64,000 bases of DNA from Myxococcota bacterium (GCA_024276675.1 JAJRWT010000032.1:186001-250000), one strand, 5' to 3'; positions 17,326 to 26,109 are shown, counted from the stretch's first letter. The notes: generated by a model from the letters alone, not told the origin. Numbers and translations: made by a program.

Positions 17326-18059
17326 GAACCGGACTCTGAGATGCGAGTTTCCAGGCTGGCAAGCTGCTCCAACCTGGGACTGGTGCTGAAACGAGCTTTG
17401 AACTCCGCCAGCAGCTTGCGAGCGGTGTCGAGATTGCCGTTGTCTATTTCCAGGTCTATCAAGTCCATCAATGCTCGTTCCGCCAGAAATCCATCGAGCC
17501 TGGTGGAGAGATCCCGGAGGACCTGTCTCGCGGCGTCTTCTCCGCCCGTGCGACGTAGAACGTGGGCCAGGCGATTTCCTGCAGCATAGGCGATGATGCC
17601 GTCTTCGTGCATATCGTGGGCTGCCCTGAATGCCTCTGCGGCCTTGTCGTGTTGGTTCAGACGTTCCCAGGTGTCGCCTGCCTTGATCCAGGCTTCCGCT
17701 CCTCCTGCACCGGAGCCGTCGGTGGCGATGGCTTCGTATGCCTCGGCCGCTTTTTGCAGGGCTTCCACGTGTTCCTGGTCCTGGAGGTCGTCGCGAGGTG
17801 CGAGGCCGTATCGGGAAAGCGGGCTCTGCTCCGGAAGTGCCTGATCCACCTTGGCGATCCTGGCCGAAAGTTCACGCTGAGTGTCACGGATGTGGTTCTG
17901 CACGAGGCCAACGACCAGGGAGATCAAGAGTATCAACCCCACTGCTCCGAGAGCCTGCTTCCAGTAGCCCAGCAACACGTTTGCTACCTTCATCTGGGCA
18001 CGGAACAGGTTGTCCGGGTCTTGCTGCGCGGGGTTTGGAATCGGAGTCTTCCTGGCCAT
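17322..18059 (-). CDS. YfgM-like membrane-anchored TPR protein
   Basis: A 245-residue protein with a short cytoplasmic N-terminus (polar, 1-35), one transmembrane helix (about 38-55, ALGAVGLILLISLVVGLV) and a periplasmic helical part with TPR-like pairs (ALQKAAEAYEAIA, AWIKAGDTWERLNQHDKAAEAFRAA, YAAGNRLAHVLRR, LLAEFKARF). This matches YfgM (DUF2133-type), a SecYEG-associated periplasmic chaperone partner in E. coli. The overlap with the bamB-like gene supports the call. The start ATG at 18059 follows GGAGAG closely. The upstream 207 bases separate it from the PEGA gene on the same strand. Confidence 0.68.
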   Translation of the reverse strand: MARKTPIPNPAQQDPDNLFRAQMKVANVLLGYWKQALGAVGLILLISLVVGLVQNHIRDTQRELSARIAKVDQALPEQSPLSRYGLAPRDDLQDQEHVEALQKAAEAYEAIATDGSGAGGAEAWIKAGDTWERLNQHDKAAEAFRAAHDMHEDGIIAYAAGNRLAHVLRRTGGEDAARQVLRDLSTRLDGFLAERALMDLIDLEIDNGNLDTARKLLAEFKARFSTSPRLEQLASLETRISESGS

Positions 18060-18266
18060 TTGCTCTCCTGAGGATTCTGCGCCGCATCCAAACGATGCTC
18101 AAAACAACAAGGGACTGTAGCTATCCCGATTTCGTGGTATTTCCCACGAACTCGCTGAAGAACACGAGCATTGTCCGGGCACACTGACATCGCTGGGAAG
18201 GTCAAGAGGAAAACTGTCGGCCGCCTTCCGGAGCAAGTCGTCCGCCAGCTCAGCCAAGAAACCCTT

Positions 18267-20303
18267 TCAGGGCGAAGTCAAGTCGATCGTTATCGCCTGG
18301 TCCTTGACGGTGAACTCAACTTCTCGGTCCAGGGAGTAGTTGCTGCCACTTGGAGCAACTACGCGAAAAACATGCCTGCCTGCCTCCAACTGAGCAATCG
18401 CCGGAAGTTTGCCCACAAGAATGCCGTCCACGTAGACCACGGTGTCCTTTTCAGAAGATGAGGCGAAAAGATTCACCAGGCCCAGGGGCGGTGGCTCACG
18501 TTCCAGCGTGATGGTCTTCAGGTCGATCTCATCGCCTGGGACAACTTCGACGTTTTGCACGACTGCTCCATAACCATCCATCACCAGCCGAATGCCATGC
18601 TTTCCTGGTGGGACGGAGTAGTGTTTGATGGGTGTTGTTCCCACTTGCTCATCTCCGACGAAGACCGCGGCGCCTGGTGGCGAAGAGCCAACACTCAAGT
18701 AGCCGAACGCCGGCTGTGGGGTTGGCACGGGGATTACGCCCCATGGCTCGCTGGTCTCTATGACGTCACCATCGGGAACAGCCATCGCGACCGCCGGTTG
18801 GGTTTCCCCACCTGCAGGGGGAGTCGCACCTGTGGGAACGGCACCGAAAGTGGCGGACGTGGGCGCAGAAGCCCTGGATCCGCCAGAAGTGGAGCTGGTC
18901 TCGGAGCCCGCGGCAGCGAGAGGTTGCGTAGGGGAATGGGTCGCGGGCGCCGAAGGACGCGACTCAGGAGAATTTGTGGCTGGTGCAGAGGCGGATTTCG
19001 CACCCCGGGATGTGGACCGGGTCGGCGATGGGATGGATTCCAGATCCGTTTTTTTTCTGGCCACTACTGTCGAGGGGGCATCCTGGTTCTTTGCTGCTCC
19101 AGGCTGTGGTAGGTGTTTCTGCATCGGGGATGCCTGCTCGATGGCCGAGGCATCTTGAAGCTGTTGAGGCGTTCCGCCGGGGGAGGTGGATTGATCCGGC
19201 TGCCCGGAACCTTCACCGCCGGGCCTGAAAACGAAGAAGAGCACGACTACGGCCACACCTGCAATTGCCAACACCGTGGCAGTCCGCGAACGCACACGGA
19301 GGCCCGAAAACTGTTCGTCAAAGTCGAAATCTTCCTGGCCCCGGCTGGATTCCGTCCGGGACCAGGTAGGGCTTGGTAGAGTAATTTCCGCCCCATCGTG
19401 GGGATGAGAGAGCATGGAAGGAGAGGAGGCCGATTCCTCTGCCACCCGGGAAAGCTCCTCTGAATCCCCCGGACTCGCCGCAGATGGTGGCTGCAAGGGT
19501 GTCTCGCCGACCGGGATGGCCCCAGGCCCGGTGCCTTGGCCCGAATCCACCTGGATCGGCCGGGGTTGCGCCTGTGGCCGCGGAGCCGACCCCGACGGGG
19601 GGCTTTCGGAGGGGCTATTGATGAACTGTTGGTCGCTGGAACGTGCGGCAACAGGCGGTTGGGAACCCGCCTCGACGGTTACATCCGCCTGGGCTTGTTC
19701 TCGTTCTCGAGGAGAGATTGGACTCTGGGAGGGAGGAGCAGTTCCTTCATCGGCCGAAGGGGGGGGGGACTCGGGTTCGGACTGCGCCGGCGCCTGGCGA
19801 ATCGGCGGGACACCGAAGCTGATGGGAGGTTCGGGTGGGAGCAGATCCGGCGAAGGCATGGGGGCATCGAAACCTGGAGAGTCCCTCACCATCCCCTGCC
19901 TGGGGTCGGGAGCATCGAGACCAACCGAGACGACTTCAGTACTGGGGAAAAGCGGGCTGTCATGGGGAGAACGCCCTGCCGAGAGCATTTCGGCCCGGGT
20001 GGGCTGTTGACGGGGTGATGGGCTTTCTTCGCTCTGCTGCTCACCACGAACCAGAACCGGAGCCCGGTCCGGAGGCTCGGTGGGGTCCATGTCCGAAAGT
20101 GCTGCTGGATTGGGAGCTTCGGCAGCCTGCATGGCATCCGTAGAGAGGCCGGCACCCGCTTTCACGGCACCTTCACGCTTGCTTTCCTTTCTCGGAAGGG
20201 GAGTTCCCTGGGCCTCGGGATGTGGGTCGAGCGGAGTCCCATCACGAAAACAAAACTCCACTTGATCGCTGTACAGGCTGTGGCAAAGGCTGCAGATCTT
20301 CAT
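18267..20303 (-). CDS. Zinc-ribbon, disordered linker, membrane helix and two PEGA domains
   Basis: A 678-residue single-pass membrane protein. Residues 1-30 form a small zinc-ribbon-like unit (CSLCHSLYSDQVEFC...DGTPL). About 30-340 is very rich in Pro, Ser, Glu and Gln and surely disordered. A membrane helix (AIAGVAVVVLFFVF) follows near 350, then another Ser/Pro/Ala-rich linker and two PEGA-like beta domains, one starting GYLSVGSSPPGAAVFVGD and one with TVVYVDGILVGKLPAI. Myxobacterial STPK-type proteins often combine a similar ribbon and PEGA domains; no kinase domain is present. PEGA domains are thought to lie outside the inner membrane and to bind wall or surface structures. A run of ten C (coding strand) lies in the proline-rich part. 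No clear ribosome-binding sequence was found. Confidence 0.75.
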   Translation of the reverse strand: MKICSLCHSLYSDQVEFCFRDGTPLDPHPEAQGTPLPRKESKREGAVKAGAGLSTDAMQAAEAPNPAALSDMDPTEPPDRAPVLVRGEQQSEESPSPRQQPTRAEMLSAGRSPHDSPLFPSTEVVSVGLDAPDPRQGMVRDSPGFDAPMPSPDLLPPEPPISFGVPPIRQAPAQSEPESPPPSADEGTAPPSQSPISPREREQAQADVTVEAGSQPPVAARSSDQQFINSPSESPPSGSAPRPQAQPRPIQVDSGQGTGPGAIPVGETPLQPPSAASPGDSEELSRVAEESASSPSMLSHPHDGAEITLPSPTWSRTESSRGQEDFDFDEQFSGLRVRSRTATVLAIAGVAVVVLFFVFRPGGEGSGQPDQSTSPGGTPQQLQDASAIEQASPMQKHLPQPGAAKNQDAPSTVVARKKTDLESIPSPTRSTSRGAKSASAPATNSPESRPSAPATHSPTQPLAAAGSETSSTSGGSRASAPTSATFGAVPTGATPPAGGETQPAVAMAVPDGDVIETSEPWGVIPVPTPQPAFGYLSVGSSPPGAAVFVGDEQVGTTPIKHYSVPPGKHGIRLVMDGYGAVVQNVEVVPGDEIDLKTITLEREPPPLGLVNLFASSSEKDTVVYVDGILVGKLPAIAQLEAGRHVFRVVAPSGSNYSLDREVEFTVKDQAITIDLTSP
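19759..19768 (-). repeat. Homopolymer of ten G (C on the coding strand) inside the PEGA protein gene
   Basis: Ten consecutive G on the + strand, the longest mononucleotide run I found in the window. It encodes part of a Ser-Pro-Pro-Pro-Ser stretch in the disordered linker. Slippage by one base would truncate the protein before the membrane helix. Confidence 0.8.
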
Positions 20304-20656
20304 GCGACGACCAATGCTGCGACGGGGCTCTCATTCCCTGGCGGGCCAGTTCTTTTCCTGCCAGCGTGTTCGAGAACTCCCACCTGGGAGACCGATTCCA
20401 CCGATGCACCAATACCCCGGATATCCAACATCTGCAGACATGTCATGAGAGATCGCGAAGTTGGCTCTATCTTTCCCACCCGTTCCCAACGCCACCGGAA
20501 TACAGGAATTGTAGCTGTACAACCCGATACATGACAACTCATGGAGCATACACCCGTGTTATAGTCGCCATTCCCGCCATAGTGATTACCGGGTGTTTCC
20601 AACCTTCAACCCAGTAGATCACTACTGTTCAGCCAACAGCCGTTACTTCCAGGAAA
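20304..20656. promoter_or_regulatory. Divergent intergenic region, PEGA gene to LolA-like gene
   Basis: 353 bases between divergent starts. TATAGT at 20560-20565, in a GTGTTATAGTC context, is a good -10 candidate for the + strand gene, about 95 bases before its start; no clean -35 is present. No hairpin, RNA gene or ORF with support was seen. Confidence 0.3.
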
Positions 20657-21505
20657 TTGACTATTCCCCTACCCCGCTCTCTCGTCGACAGAATGGCCGT
20701 CAGCTCACTGCTGGTGCTGCTTCATTGCACTCCACGCATCGCCATGGCCCTGGAACCTCCTGCCGTAGAACTTCCCCCATCCAATGCCCAGGCGCTGCCC
20801 CTGCCGGCCAATCCCAGGCTCGTCCTGGAAAGTATAGATGCAAGAGCCGCCGGACTTTCATCCCTTCGCTACGGTGTGATCCGCACAACCCGCAGATTGG
20901 GCACAAACGTAGTGGAACGATGGCGATTCGTGAGCGCTGGCTCGCGGTTCAGAGTGGACTATTCCGGCGACACCCAACGACAGCTCGCCTTTGACGGCAG
21001 GTTCTTGATGGACTATCTGCCCGCTGCCAGGAAGGCCAGGCGCATCGACATGGACTTACTCTCTCCAGACGAGCGCAGTGAACTTCTTTCCCGAACCCTG
21101 GAAAAGGTGAATGTCCCGGGATTCAGGGTCGGTGTCGCCGCGGTGGACATGCATTGGGTGTACGATGCGCCACCGGACGGATACCCACCGGGTACGATAA
21201 AGATTTCCGGTTCAGATACCAGAGGTGGTTCGCTCTCTTTCATTCTGGGCAATTATGGCGCCTTTTTGCTGAAAAGTGAGATACGCGAACAAGAGAAATT
21301 CATCCTGTCGGTTGAAGCCAGCGACCACATTGAAATACAAAATGGGCTATGGTTTCCCAGAAGAATAGAGATCAACGCGCCCGAAGATGGAGGAAACGTT
21401 CTCGTTCAGCTTGAAATCTCTCAAGTATTCGCAGACGAATCCCTTCCAGACAGCCTGTTCCGGCCCAGCCTGGATCCCTCCATTACCATAGAAGAGGTCC
21501 CATGA
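20657..21505 (+). CDS. LolA-like periplasmic protein
   Basis: A 282-residue exported protein: basic start, hydrophobic SSLLVLLHC and an Ala-x-Ala-like site. The mature part fits the LolA/LppX half-barrel family: ARAAGLSSLRYGVIRTTRR, VERWRFVSAGSRFRVDYSG, QLAFDGRFLMDYLPAARKARRI, and later strands with WFPRRIEI and VLVQLEISQV ending in DSLFRP. That is the order seen in outer-membrane lipoprotein-sorting and DUF4292-like proteins, which carry lipid or lipoprotein through the periplasm. It cannot be called the housekeeping LolA with certainty. The start is either TTG 20657, giving the better signal peptide, or ATG 20693; neither has a good ribosome-binding sequence. Confidence 0.62.
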   Translation: MTIPLPRSLVDRMAVSSLLVLLHCTPRIAMALEPPAVELPPSNAQALPLPANPRLVLESIDARAAGLSSLRYGVIRTTRRLGTNVVERWRFVSAGSRFRVDYSGDTQRQLAFDGRFLMDYLPAARKARRIDMDLLSPDERSELLSRTLEKVNVPGFRVGVAAVDMHWVYDAPPDGYPPGTIKISGSDTRGGSLSFILGNYGAFLLKSEIREQEKFILSVEASDHIEIQNGLWFPRRIEINAPEDGGNVLVQLEISQVFADESLPDSLFRPSLDPSITIEEVP

Positions 21506-21557
21506 CCTCCTCATCCCGTTCCCATCCCGCTACCCAAGCCAAAAAGGAGTGAACAAC

Positions 21558-21842
21558 ATGCTCAAGCGACTCGCGATACTGGCCGCCATCTGCGCTTTCA
21601 TGACCGGTATCTTCTCAAGTCCCACAGCCAGGGCCGGCAACGACGACGTTGCTGCCATCATTCTGTCCGCCGGTATGGCCGGTACGGGGGAATGGTACCG
21701 CTCCGGCTTCTCCGGTGGCTTCCCGCTGGTTGAGTGCATCGTCGGCGCAATCTGCCCCTGTGTCTCGCTGTCATCAGTGATCGACGCGGCTGCCGGCAAG
21801 ACCGATGACGGCCTGCGTTTCGATTTCTGGAGCAGCCCCTGA
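21558..21842 (+). CDS. Small exported cysteine-containing protein of unknown function
   Basis: A 94-residue product with a clear signal peptide (MLKRLAILAAICAFMTGIF, Ala-x-Ala cleavage before GNDD), leaving about 68 residues. The mature part holds three cysteines (GFPLVECIVGAICPC), a Ser-Ser-x-x-Asp-Ala-Ala-Ala-Gly stretch and a C-terminal LRFDFWSSP. The central segment is hydrophobic enough to touch a membrane. I do not recognise a named family. AAGGAG is 8 bases before ATG 21558; a GTG at 21549 abuts that site and was rejected. The gene starts 52 bases after the LolA-like gene and is followed by a strong terminator, so it ends this transcription unit. Confidence 0.72.
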   Translation: MLKRLAILAAICAFMTGIFSSPTARAGNDDVAAIILSAGMAGTGEWYRSGFSGGFPLVECIVGAICPCVSLSSVIDAAAGKTDDGLRFDFWSSP

Positions 21843-21914
21843 TCCTGTGATCATGGTCCGGTCTCGACCAGGTTCCCACGGCTCCTGGAGACCAGACTTC
21901 CTGCCCAACAGGGC

Positions 21915-21943
21915 AACCACGGTGATTCCACCGTGGTTTTTTT
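21915..21943 (+). terminator. Rho-independent terminator after the small exported protein gene
   Basis: A perfect 10-base-pair stem (21915-21924 with 21929-21938), loop ATTC, and a run of seven T at 21937-21943. It lies 73 bases after the small gene. The complement lacks a T-run on its 3-prime side, so it acts on + strand transcripts. It is the clearest terminator I found in the window. Confidence 0.9.
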
Positions 21944-21954
21944 GAACCAGGAAA

Positions 21955-23055
21955 TCACGGAAGGATCACGTCCGATGCGTTGAGCTGGAGAGCCGGATCA
22001 TAGACCTGGGAAAGCAGGGAAGCCGCTTGCCTGCGCGTCTGCATGTCGTTGAAACGCCTGGCGGAACGCCAGGCGCCGTGGATGTTGGAGACCCAGGTCA
22101 GCAGAAACATGCTGCCAATGGTTGCCCCCATTCCCACCTGCCATTCCTTCTCCTGCTCTATGCCATTTCTGATCAAGGTGTAGCTCCAGGACCCCAGGAC
22201 GCCGTTGGCCAGGAATGCCATCACACCATCTCCCAGGTGACCGGAGTAGACCTGTCCCGAGCCGGGCAAGGCGGTGGACATCACCGCAGCCAGTCCGGGC
22301 AACCGCCCTGGCAGGGGCTCCTGACAACGTTCAACTACGGCCCGGGCCCTGCTGGCCCAGGGCTCGTCCTGGGAGGGGACCATGGAGAATCGCTGGGCGG
22401 CAGCATCCAGCTCTTCTGACTCCAACATCACCACGCCTCGAGCAAAAGAAGCCATCTGGGACCAGGATGTGCCAGGCCAGTAGAGTGTCACTCCCTCGAA
22501 TGCCTGGTCAGCCACGTTGAATCGTTTTGCCCGGAGGTTGACCACGGCCACCCGGTAGGCAGCCCATGGAGCCAGTTCAGCTCCAGCCACCTTGCCATAG
22601 GCCACCTCGGCCGCGTCCCAACGTTCACCAGCCTCGTAGGAAAACGCTATTTTGAAGCGTATCATGTCTGCCTGGGCGGACTCGGGCTCCATAAACAGGG
22701 CAAGACGGTACCAGGTGAGGGCGTTGAAGGGATCGTTCCAACGAAGAAGCTGGTCCGCAAAACCAAGGGCTGTACTGGCCAGGCTCGCCTGGTCACGGGC
22801 CGTTACCATTCCCGACGTATCGCCCAGCGGGGCAGGCTCTGTCTCCCCCCCATCCTGAGCAGCGCCTTTTTCCGGAAATGCAGGTACCGGTTCCGCCAGA
22901 GCCCACCCAGTGTGAAGACTGGAAACTGCAAGCAACGCAAATACAAGCAGGATTACCGTGAAGGAAGGCGGTCTTTGGCGGGGGGGACGGAGACGGGGCG
23001 GCGGCTGGCCGGTACCGGTGTCCAGGGCAGAGACATCTATCGGGTCATGGTTCAT
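21955..23055 (-). CDS. TPR protein with C-terminal DUF5683-like membrane domain
   Basis: A 366-residue protein. Residues 1-30 are polar and Pro/Arg-rich, then a hydrophobic segment (FTVILLVFALLAVSSL, about 33-48) acts as signal or anchor. About 85-245 contains TPR-like helix pairs (ALTWYRLALFMEPESAQADM, WDAAEVAYGKVAGAELAPWAAYRVAVV). From about 255 comes GLAAVMSTALPGSGQVYSGHLGDG followed by two hydrophobic helices, the pattern of DUF5683 and related small membrane domains with a P-G-x-G-Q-x-Y motif. The start ATG at 23055 lies inside the end of the YidD-like gene (11-base overlap), so the two are translationally coupled. Function unknown. Confidence 0.68.
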   Translation of the reverse strand: MNHDPIDVSALDTGTGQPPPRLRPPRQRPPSFTVILLVFALLAVSSLHTGWALAEPVPAFPEKGAAQDGGETEPAPLGDTSGMVTARDQASLASTALGFADQLLRWNDPFNALTWYRLALFMEPESAQADMIRFKIAFSYEAGERWDAAEVAYGKVAGAELAPWAAYRVAVVNLRAKRFNVADQAFEGVTLYWPGTSWSQMASFARGVVMLESEELDAAAQRFSMVPSQDEPWASRARAVVERCQEPLPGRLPGLAAVMSTALPGSGQVYSGHLGDGVMAFLANGVLGSWSYTLIRNGIEQEKEWQVGMGATIGSMFLLTWVSNIHGAWRSARRFNDMQTRRQAASLLSQVYDPALQLNASDVILP

Positions 23056-23443
23056 CTTGATTGGATTTCCTGGAGCGTGGAGGGACCGGATCGTAGAATC
23101 TGGGTACTCCGTGGGGAGTTACGATGGGGTAGTGGCGGAACTTGTGCATCCACGGGTATTCGCGAAGAAAACGATCAGCCACGAGCATCGTGCCAACAAT
23201 CGCCCCATGCGTTCGGTAGGCCAGCAGGGCATAGGCACTGCACGTGGGGTAATAGGGGCAGCGAGCACCATCCCTGGAAGAGATCCTTTCGTGGTACCAG
23301 TGGTACATACGATTCAGCAGGCCCTGTTCCTGCGGCGTCTCTGGGGGGCCGGTATACACTCCTGGCTCGGGAGGGGGCCATCTCGCGGGCTCCCAATCGG
23401 CAGCAATGGCCATTTGGCACATCAAGGTCAGCAGGACGATCAT
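23045..23443 (-). CDS. Exported YidD-like protein
   Basis: A 132-residue protein with the YidD core: ARCPYYPTCSAYALLAYRTHG, then LVADRFLRE and a conserved HYP. In ordinary YidD, a peripheral inner-membrane protein of about 70-85 residues that aids insertion by YidC, this is CRFYPTCSxY. Here the core follows an N-terminal hydrophobic segment (IVLLTLMCQMAIAADW) that looks like a cleaved signal peptide, so the domain may be periplasmic. The C-terminus is extended and basic. The start overlaps the stop of the radical SAM gene by 4 bases (ATGA) and its end overlaps the TPR/DUF5683 gene: a tightly coupled reverse operon. Confidence 0.78.
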   Translation of the reverse strand: MIVLLTLMCQMAIAADWEPARWPPPEPGVYTGPPETPQEQGLLNRMYHWYHERISSRDGARCPYYPTCSAYALLAYRTHGAIVGTMLVADRFLREYPWMHKFRHYPIVTPHGVPRFYDPVPPRSRKSNQDEP

Positions 23444-26031
23444 GATGACAGCCCGAACAAAGTGGAGAGGCTTTCGAACGTGTCACCCCTGGCAACGAGG
23501 CAATCGAGTTTTCTCACAAGGCAATCATGCTTGTCCAACTCCAGAAAATCGAGTATATCGCGTGGTCTTGGAATCATGCCATTTTCACGCCGCACCTCCA
23601 GATGAAGAACAGGAGGATCACGGTGTTCTTCAAGTTGGAGGCGGAACACTCCGGGCTTTAGATCGACCATCTTCCGTTTCTTGCCCGAACGGCGCAGATA
23701 GGGCCATGAACCAGCGGATCCGGCTTCACACAGGCGTCTCCCCAGATCCGGTGGCGGCGATGAAAGAAAAACCTGGTATTCCATTCCCTGGATCAGCGCC
23801 ATCAAGGCCCTGGTCCCCATCGGAATCTCAACGGCACCGGGCACATGGAATCCCGCGAGAAGCCGGGCACGAACCGCCTGGAGCAGCCCGGGGACTTCCA
23901 TGGGATGCTCCAGGCTCAAATCGATGTAGTCTCCAAGGGTTTCTTCGCCGACCGGAAGGGCCGTGGAAAATGCAACCTTCGGATGGGCGTGGAATCCCAT
24001 GCTGTAGGCCAGGGGGATCCCCGCCCGCCTGAGGAGCCGGATCCACATGGTCATCGTTTCCAGGTGGGAGAGCAGACGGGCACGACCAAGTCTGTGAAAT
24101 CGCAGCAGAACTCTTTGCCGGGGGGCCGAATCTTCATGGGAACGAGCGACGGACAGGAACCGGGAGCCGAGATCCCCCTGTTGCTCCACCGGGACCAGCG
24201 ATGCCATGCCCGGGGCTCGCGGAGGAGCGGCCGAGCTTCGAGAGCGCTTAAGCATTTGAGCACAGAGTTGGGGAAACTCGCTCCTCACTCCGCAGTCGTG
24301 ACATCCGGAGATCCTGCAGTCCGAATGGTGGGACAGGTCGTTTGCCCGTTTCCATTCCGACAGCAACCATTCCGCAGAAACCCGCGTGTCTATGTGATCC
24401 CAGGGCAGCGATTCGCCAGGATCCCTGGCTCGGAGCAGAGCCCCTGGTTCCACCCCCGAGCGTTCAATCGCTGCTTGCCACAGGTCCATGCGCCTGAACT
24501 CACTCCAGGCATCGAATCGAGCCCCCGATTTGAAGGCTCGTTCGATGCAGTCCGCAATCCCGCTGTCTGATCTTCCGATTATTCCCTCGAGCCAGCTACC
24601 TTCTGAATCGTGCCGATTGATCTTGATGGCATGATGCCGGGCCAGACGCCTGGCAACAAGCCCGTGTCGGCGACGGAGTTCCCTGGGGGATTCCTGGGCC
24701 GCCCACTGAAGAGGAGTGCCGGGTTTGGGGACGAAATTGCTGATTCCGAGGTTCAAGCGGGCTCGGCGGTTGTAGCTACGCCCCCCAGAGAGAACACGCA
24801 GGGCCAGATCGGCGATTGCCAGTACGTCTTCGTCGCCTTCGCCCGGGAGACCGATCATGAAATACAGCTTCAGACGGTCCCAGCCTTCGCTGTAGGCCCT
24901 AGTGGTCAACGAGATGAAGTCCTCGTCGGAAAACCACTTGTTTATCAGGGACCTCAACCTTGGACTGCCCGTCTCTGGGGCAAAGGTGAGCCCACTTCGC
25001 CTCATCCCGGCCACGTGCCTGGCGAGTTCCATACTGAAGCTGTCCAGTCGGAGCGATGGAAGGGAAAGCGAGGTACGGGTTGCTCTGGCCAGGCTTCCCA
25101 TGCGAGCGACCATGAGGGCAGCCTGCGAGTGGTCGCAGGTAGACAGCGAAACCAGGGAGACCTCTTCATAGCCGGTACTGGCCAGGCCCCGCTTCATGAG
25201 CCCTTCCAGTTGGGGAGTTTCCCGCTCCCGAACCGGCCTGGAAGTCATGCCGGCCTGGCAGAACCTGCAGCCCCTTGTGCAACCCCGCAAGACCTCTATT
25301 CCGAGGCGGTCGTGGACCTGCGGTGTGAACGGGACAACCATGTCTGTGGGAAAGGCGACTTTGTTGAGATCGCCGACGATTCTTCGACGGACCCTTCCAG
25401 TGGAATGATGGCCCGGATCGATGGGCACATAGACACCCTCCACTTCTGCCAGCGCAGAGAGCTTCCTGGCTTTTGTCGCTCCCTTTGCTTGACGCAGCAA
25501 GGCAGCGATCTCCATGATTACCTCTTCGCCGTCGCCGACAACGAAGAAATCCATGAAGGGAGCCAGGGGCTCGGGGTTGAAGACCGTGGGACCACCCGCG
25601 AAGATCAGAGGATGGCCGTCGGTTCGCTGTCGGGAGCGCAGGGGCAGACCGGCCAGATCCAGGACGTTCAAGATGTTGGTGTAGGTAAGCTCGCTTTGCA
25701 GCGTGAAGCCGATGCCGTCCATACTGGAGAGGGGATCCCCACTCTCCAGCGCGAACAAGGGCAGACCAGCGCCGCGCAGTTCCGCTTCCATGTCCGGTGC
25801 TGGCGCATAGGCCCTTTCGGCCCAGATCCACGGCACGCGGTTGAGGATCGTATACAGTATGAGGATCCCAAGGTTGCCAAGTCCAAGATCGTAGAGATCT
25901 GGAAACACCAGGGCCAGCCGCAGGTCGACGTCGGCGGGATCCTTGTGGACGCTGTTCAGTTCGGTGCCCAGGTATCGGCTGGGGCGCTCCACACGCTCCA
26001 ACAATCTGTCGAGCATTCCAGCTTCCAACAT
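23440..26031 (-). CDS. Radical SAM protein (TIGR03960 type) fused to DUF2344
   Basis: An 863-residue fusion. Residues about 30-190 resemble a B12-binding-like Rossmann domain (LALVFPDLYDLGLGNLG, IFAGGPTVFNPEPLA). The radical SAM core has the 4Fe-4S motif CTRGCRFC (Cys251, 255, 258), then FAPETGSPRLRSLINK and KLYFMIGLPGEGDED. After a Cys-containing linker (SDCRISGCHDC) a DUF2344 domain (TIGR03936 type) runs from about 645 to the end (LLRFHRLGRARLLSHLETM, YSMGFHAHPKVAFS). The substrate of this widespread family is unknown to me; gene neighbours elsewhere link it to ribosomal and RNA genes. Two starts are possible: ATG 26031 (GAGG 5 bases before) and ATG 26016. It is divergent from the M24-like gene. 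Confidence 0.9.
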   Translation of the reverse strand: MLEAGMLDRLLERVERPSRYLGTELNSVHKDPADVDLRLALVFPDLYDLGLGNLGILILYTILNRVPWIWAERAYAPAPDMEAELRGAGLPLFALESGDPLSSMDGIGFTLQSELTYTNILNVLDLAGLPLRSRQRTDGHPLIFAGGPTVFNPEPLAPFMDFFVVGDGEEVIMEIAALLRQAKGATKARKLSALAEVEGVYVPIDPGHHSTGRVRRRIVGDLNKVAFPTDMVVPFTPQVHDRLGIEVLRGCTRGCRFCQAGMTSRPVRERETPQLEGLMKRGLASTGYEEVSLVSLSTCDHSQAALMVARMGSLARATRTSLSLPSLRLDSFSMELARHVAGMRRSGLTFAPETGSPRLRSLINKWFSDEDFISLTTRAYSEGWDRLKLYFMIGLPGEGDEDVLAIADLALRVLSGGRSYNRRARLNLGISNFVPKPGTPLQWAAQESPRELRRRHGLVARRLARHHAIKINRHDSEGSWLEGIIGRSDSGIADCIERAFKSGARFDAWSEFRRMDLWQAAIERSGVEPGALLRARDPGESLPWDHIDTRVSAEWLLSEWKRANDLSHHSDCRISGCHDCGVRSEFPQLCAQMLKRSRSSAAPPRAPGMASLVPVEQQGDLGSRFLSVARSHEDSAPRQRVLLRFHRLGRARLLSHLETMTMWIRLLRRAGIPLAYSMGFHAHPKVAFSTALPVGEETLGDYIDLSLEHPMEVPGLLQAVRARLLAGFHVPGAVEIPMGTRALMALIQGMEYQVFLSSPPPDLGRRLCEAGSAGSWPYLRRSGKKRKMVDLKPGVFRLQLEEHRDPPVLHLEVRRENGMIPRPRDILDFLELDKHDCLVRKLDCLVARGDTFESLSTLFGLSS

Positions 26032-26109
26032 GCGCGCCTCGGTTCCATGAGAGGGAGAATAGGGTCGAGCCTGGGAACGTATACGGAACTTCCGTGTTAT
26101 GCACGGTCA

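Noticed and set aside
24610..26109. Long open frame on the + strand, in frame with the M24-like gene
   Set aside because: It lies antisense to the radical SAM gene, whose motifs are clear, and its codons show no family. The open frame follows from GC-rich codon bias. The M24-like gene begins at 26110.
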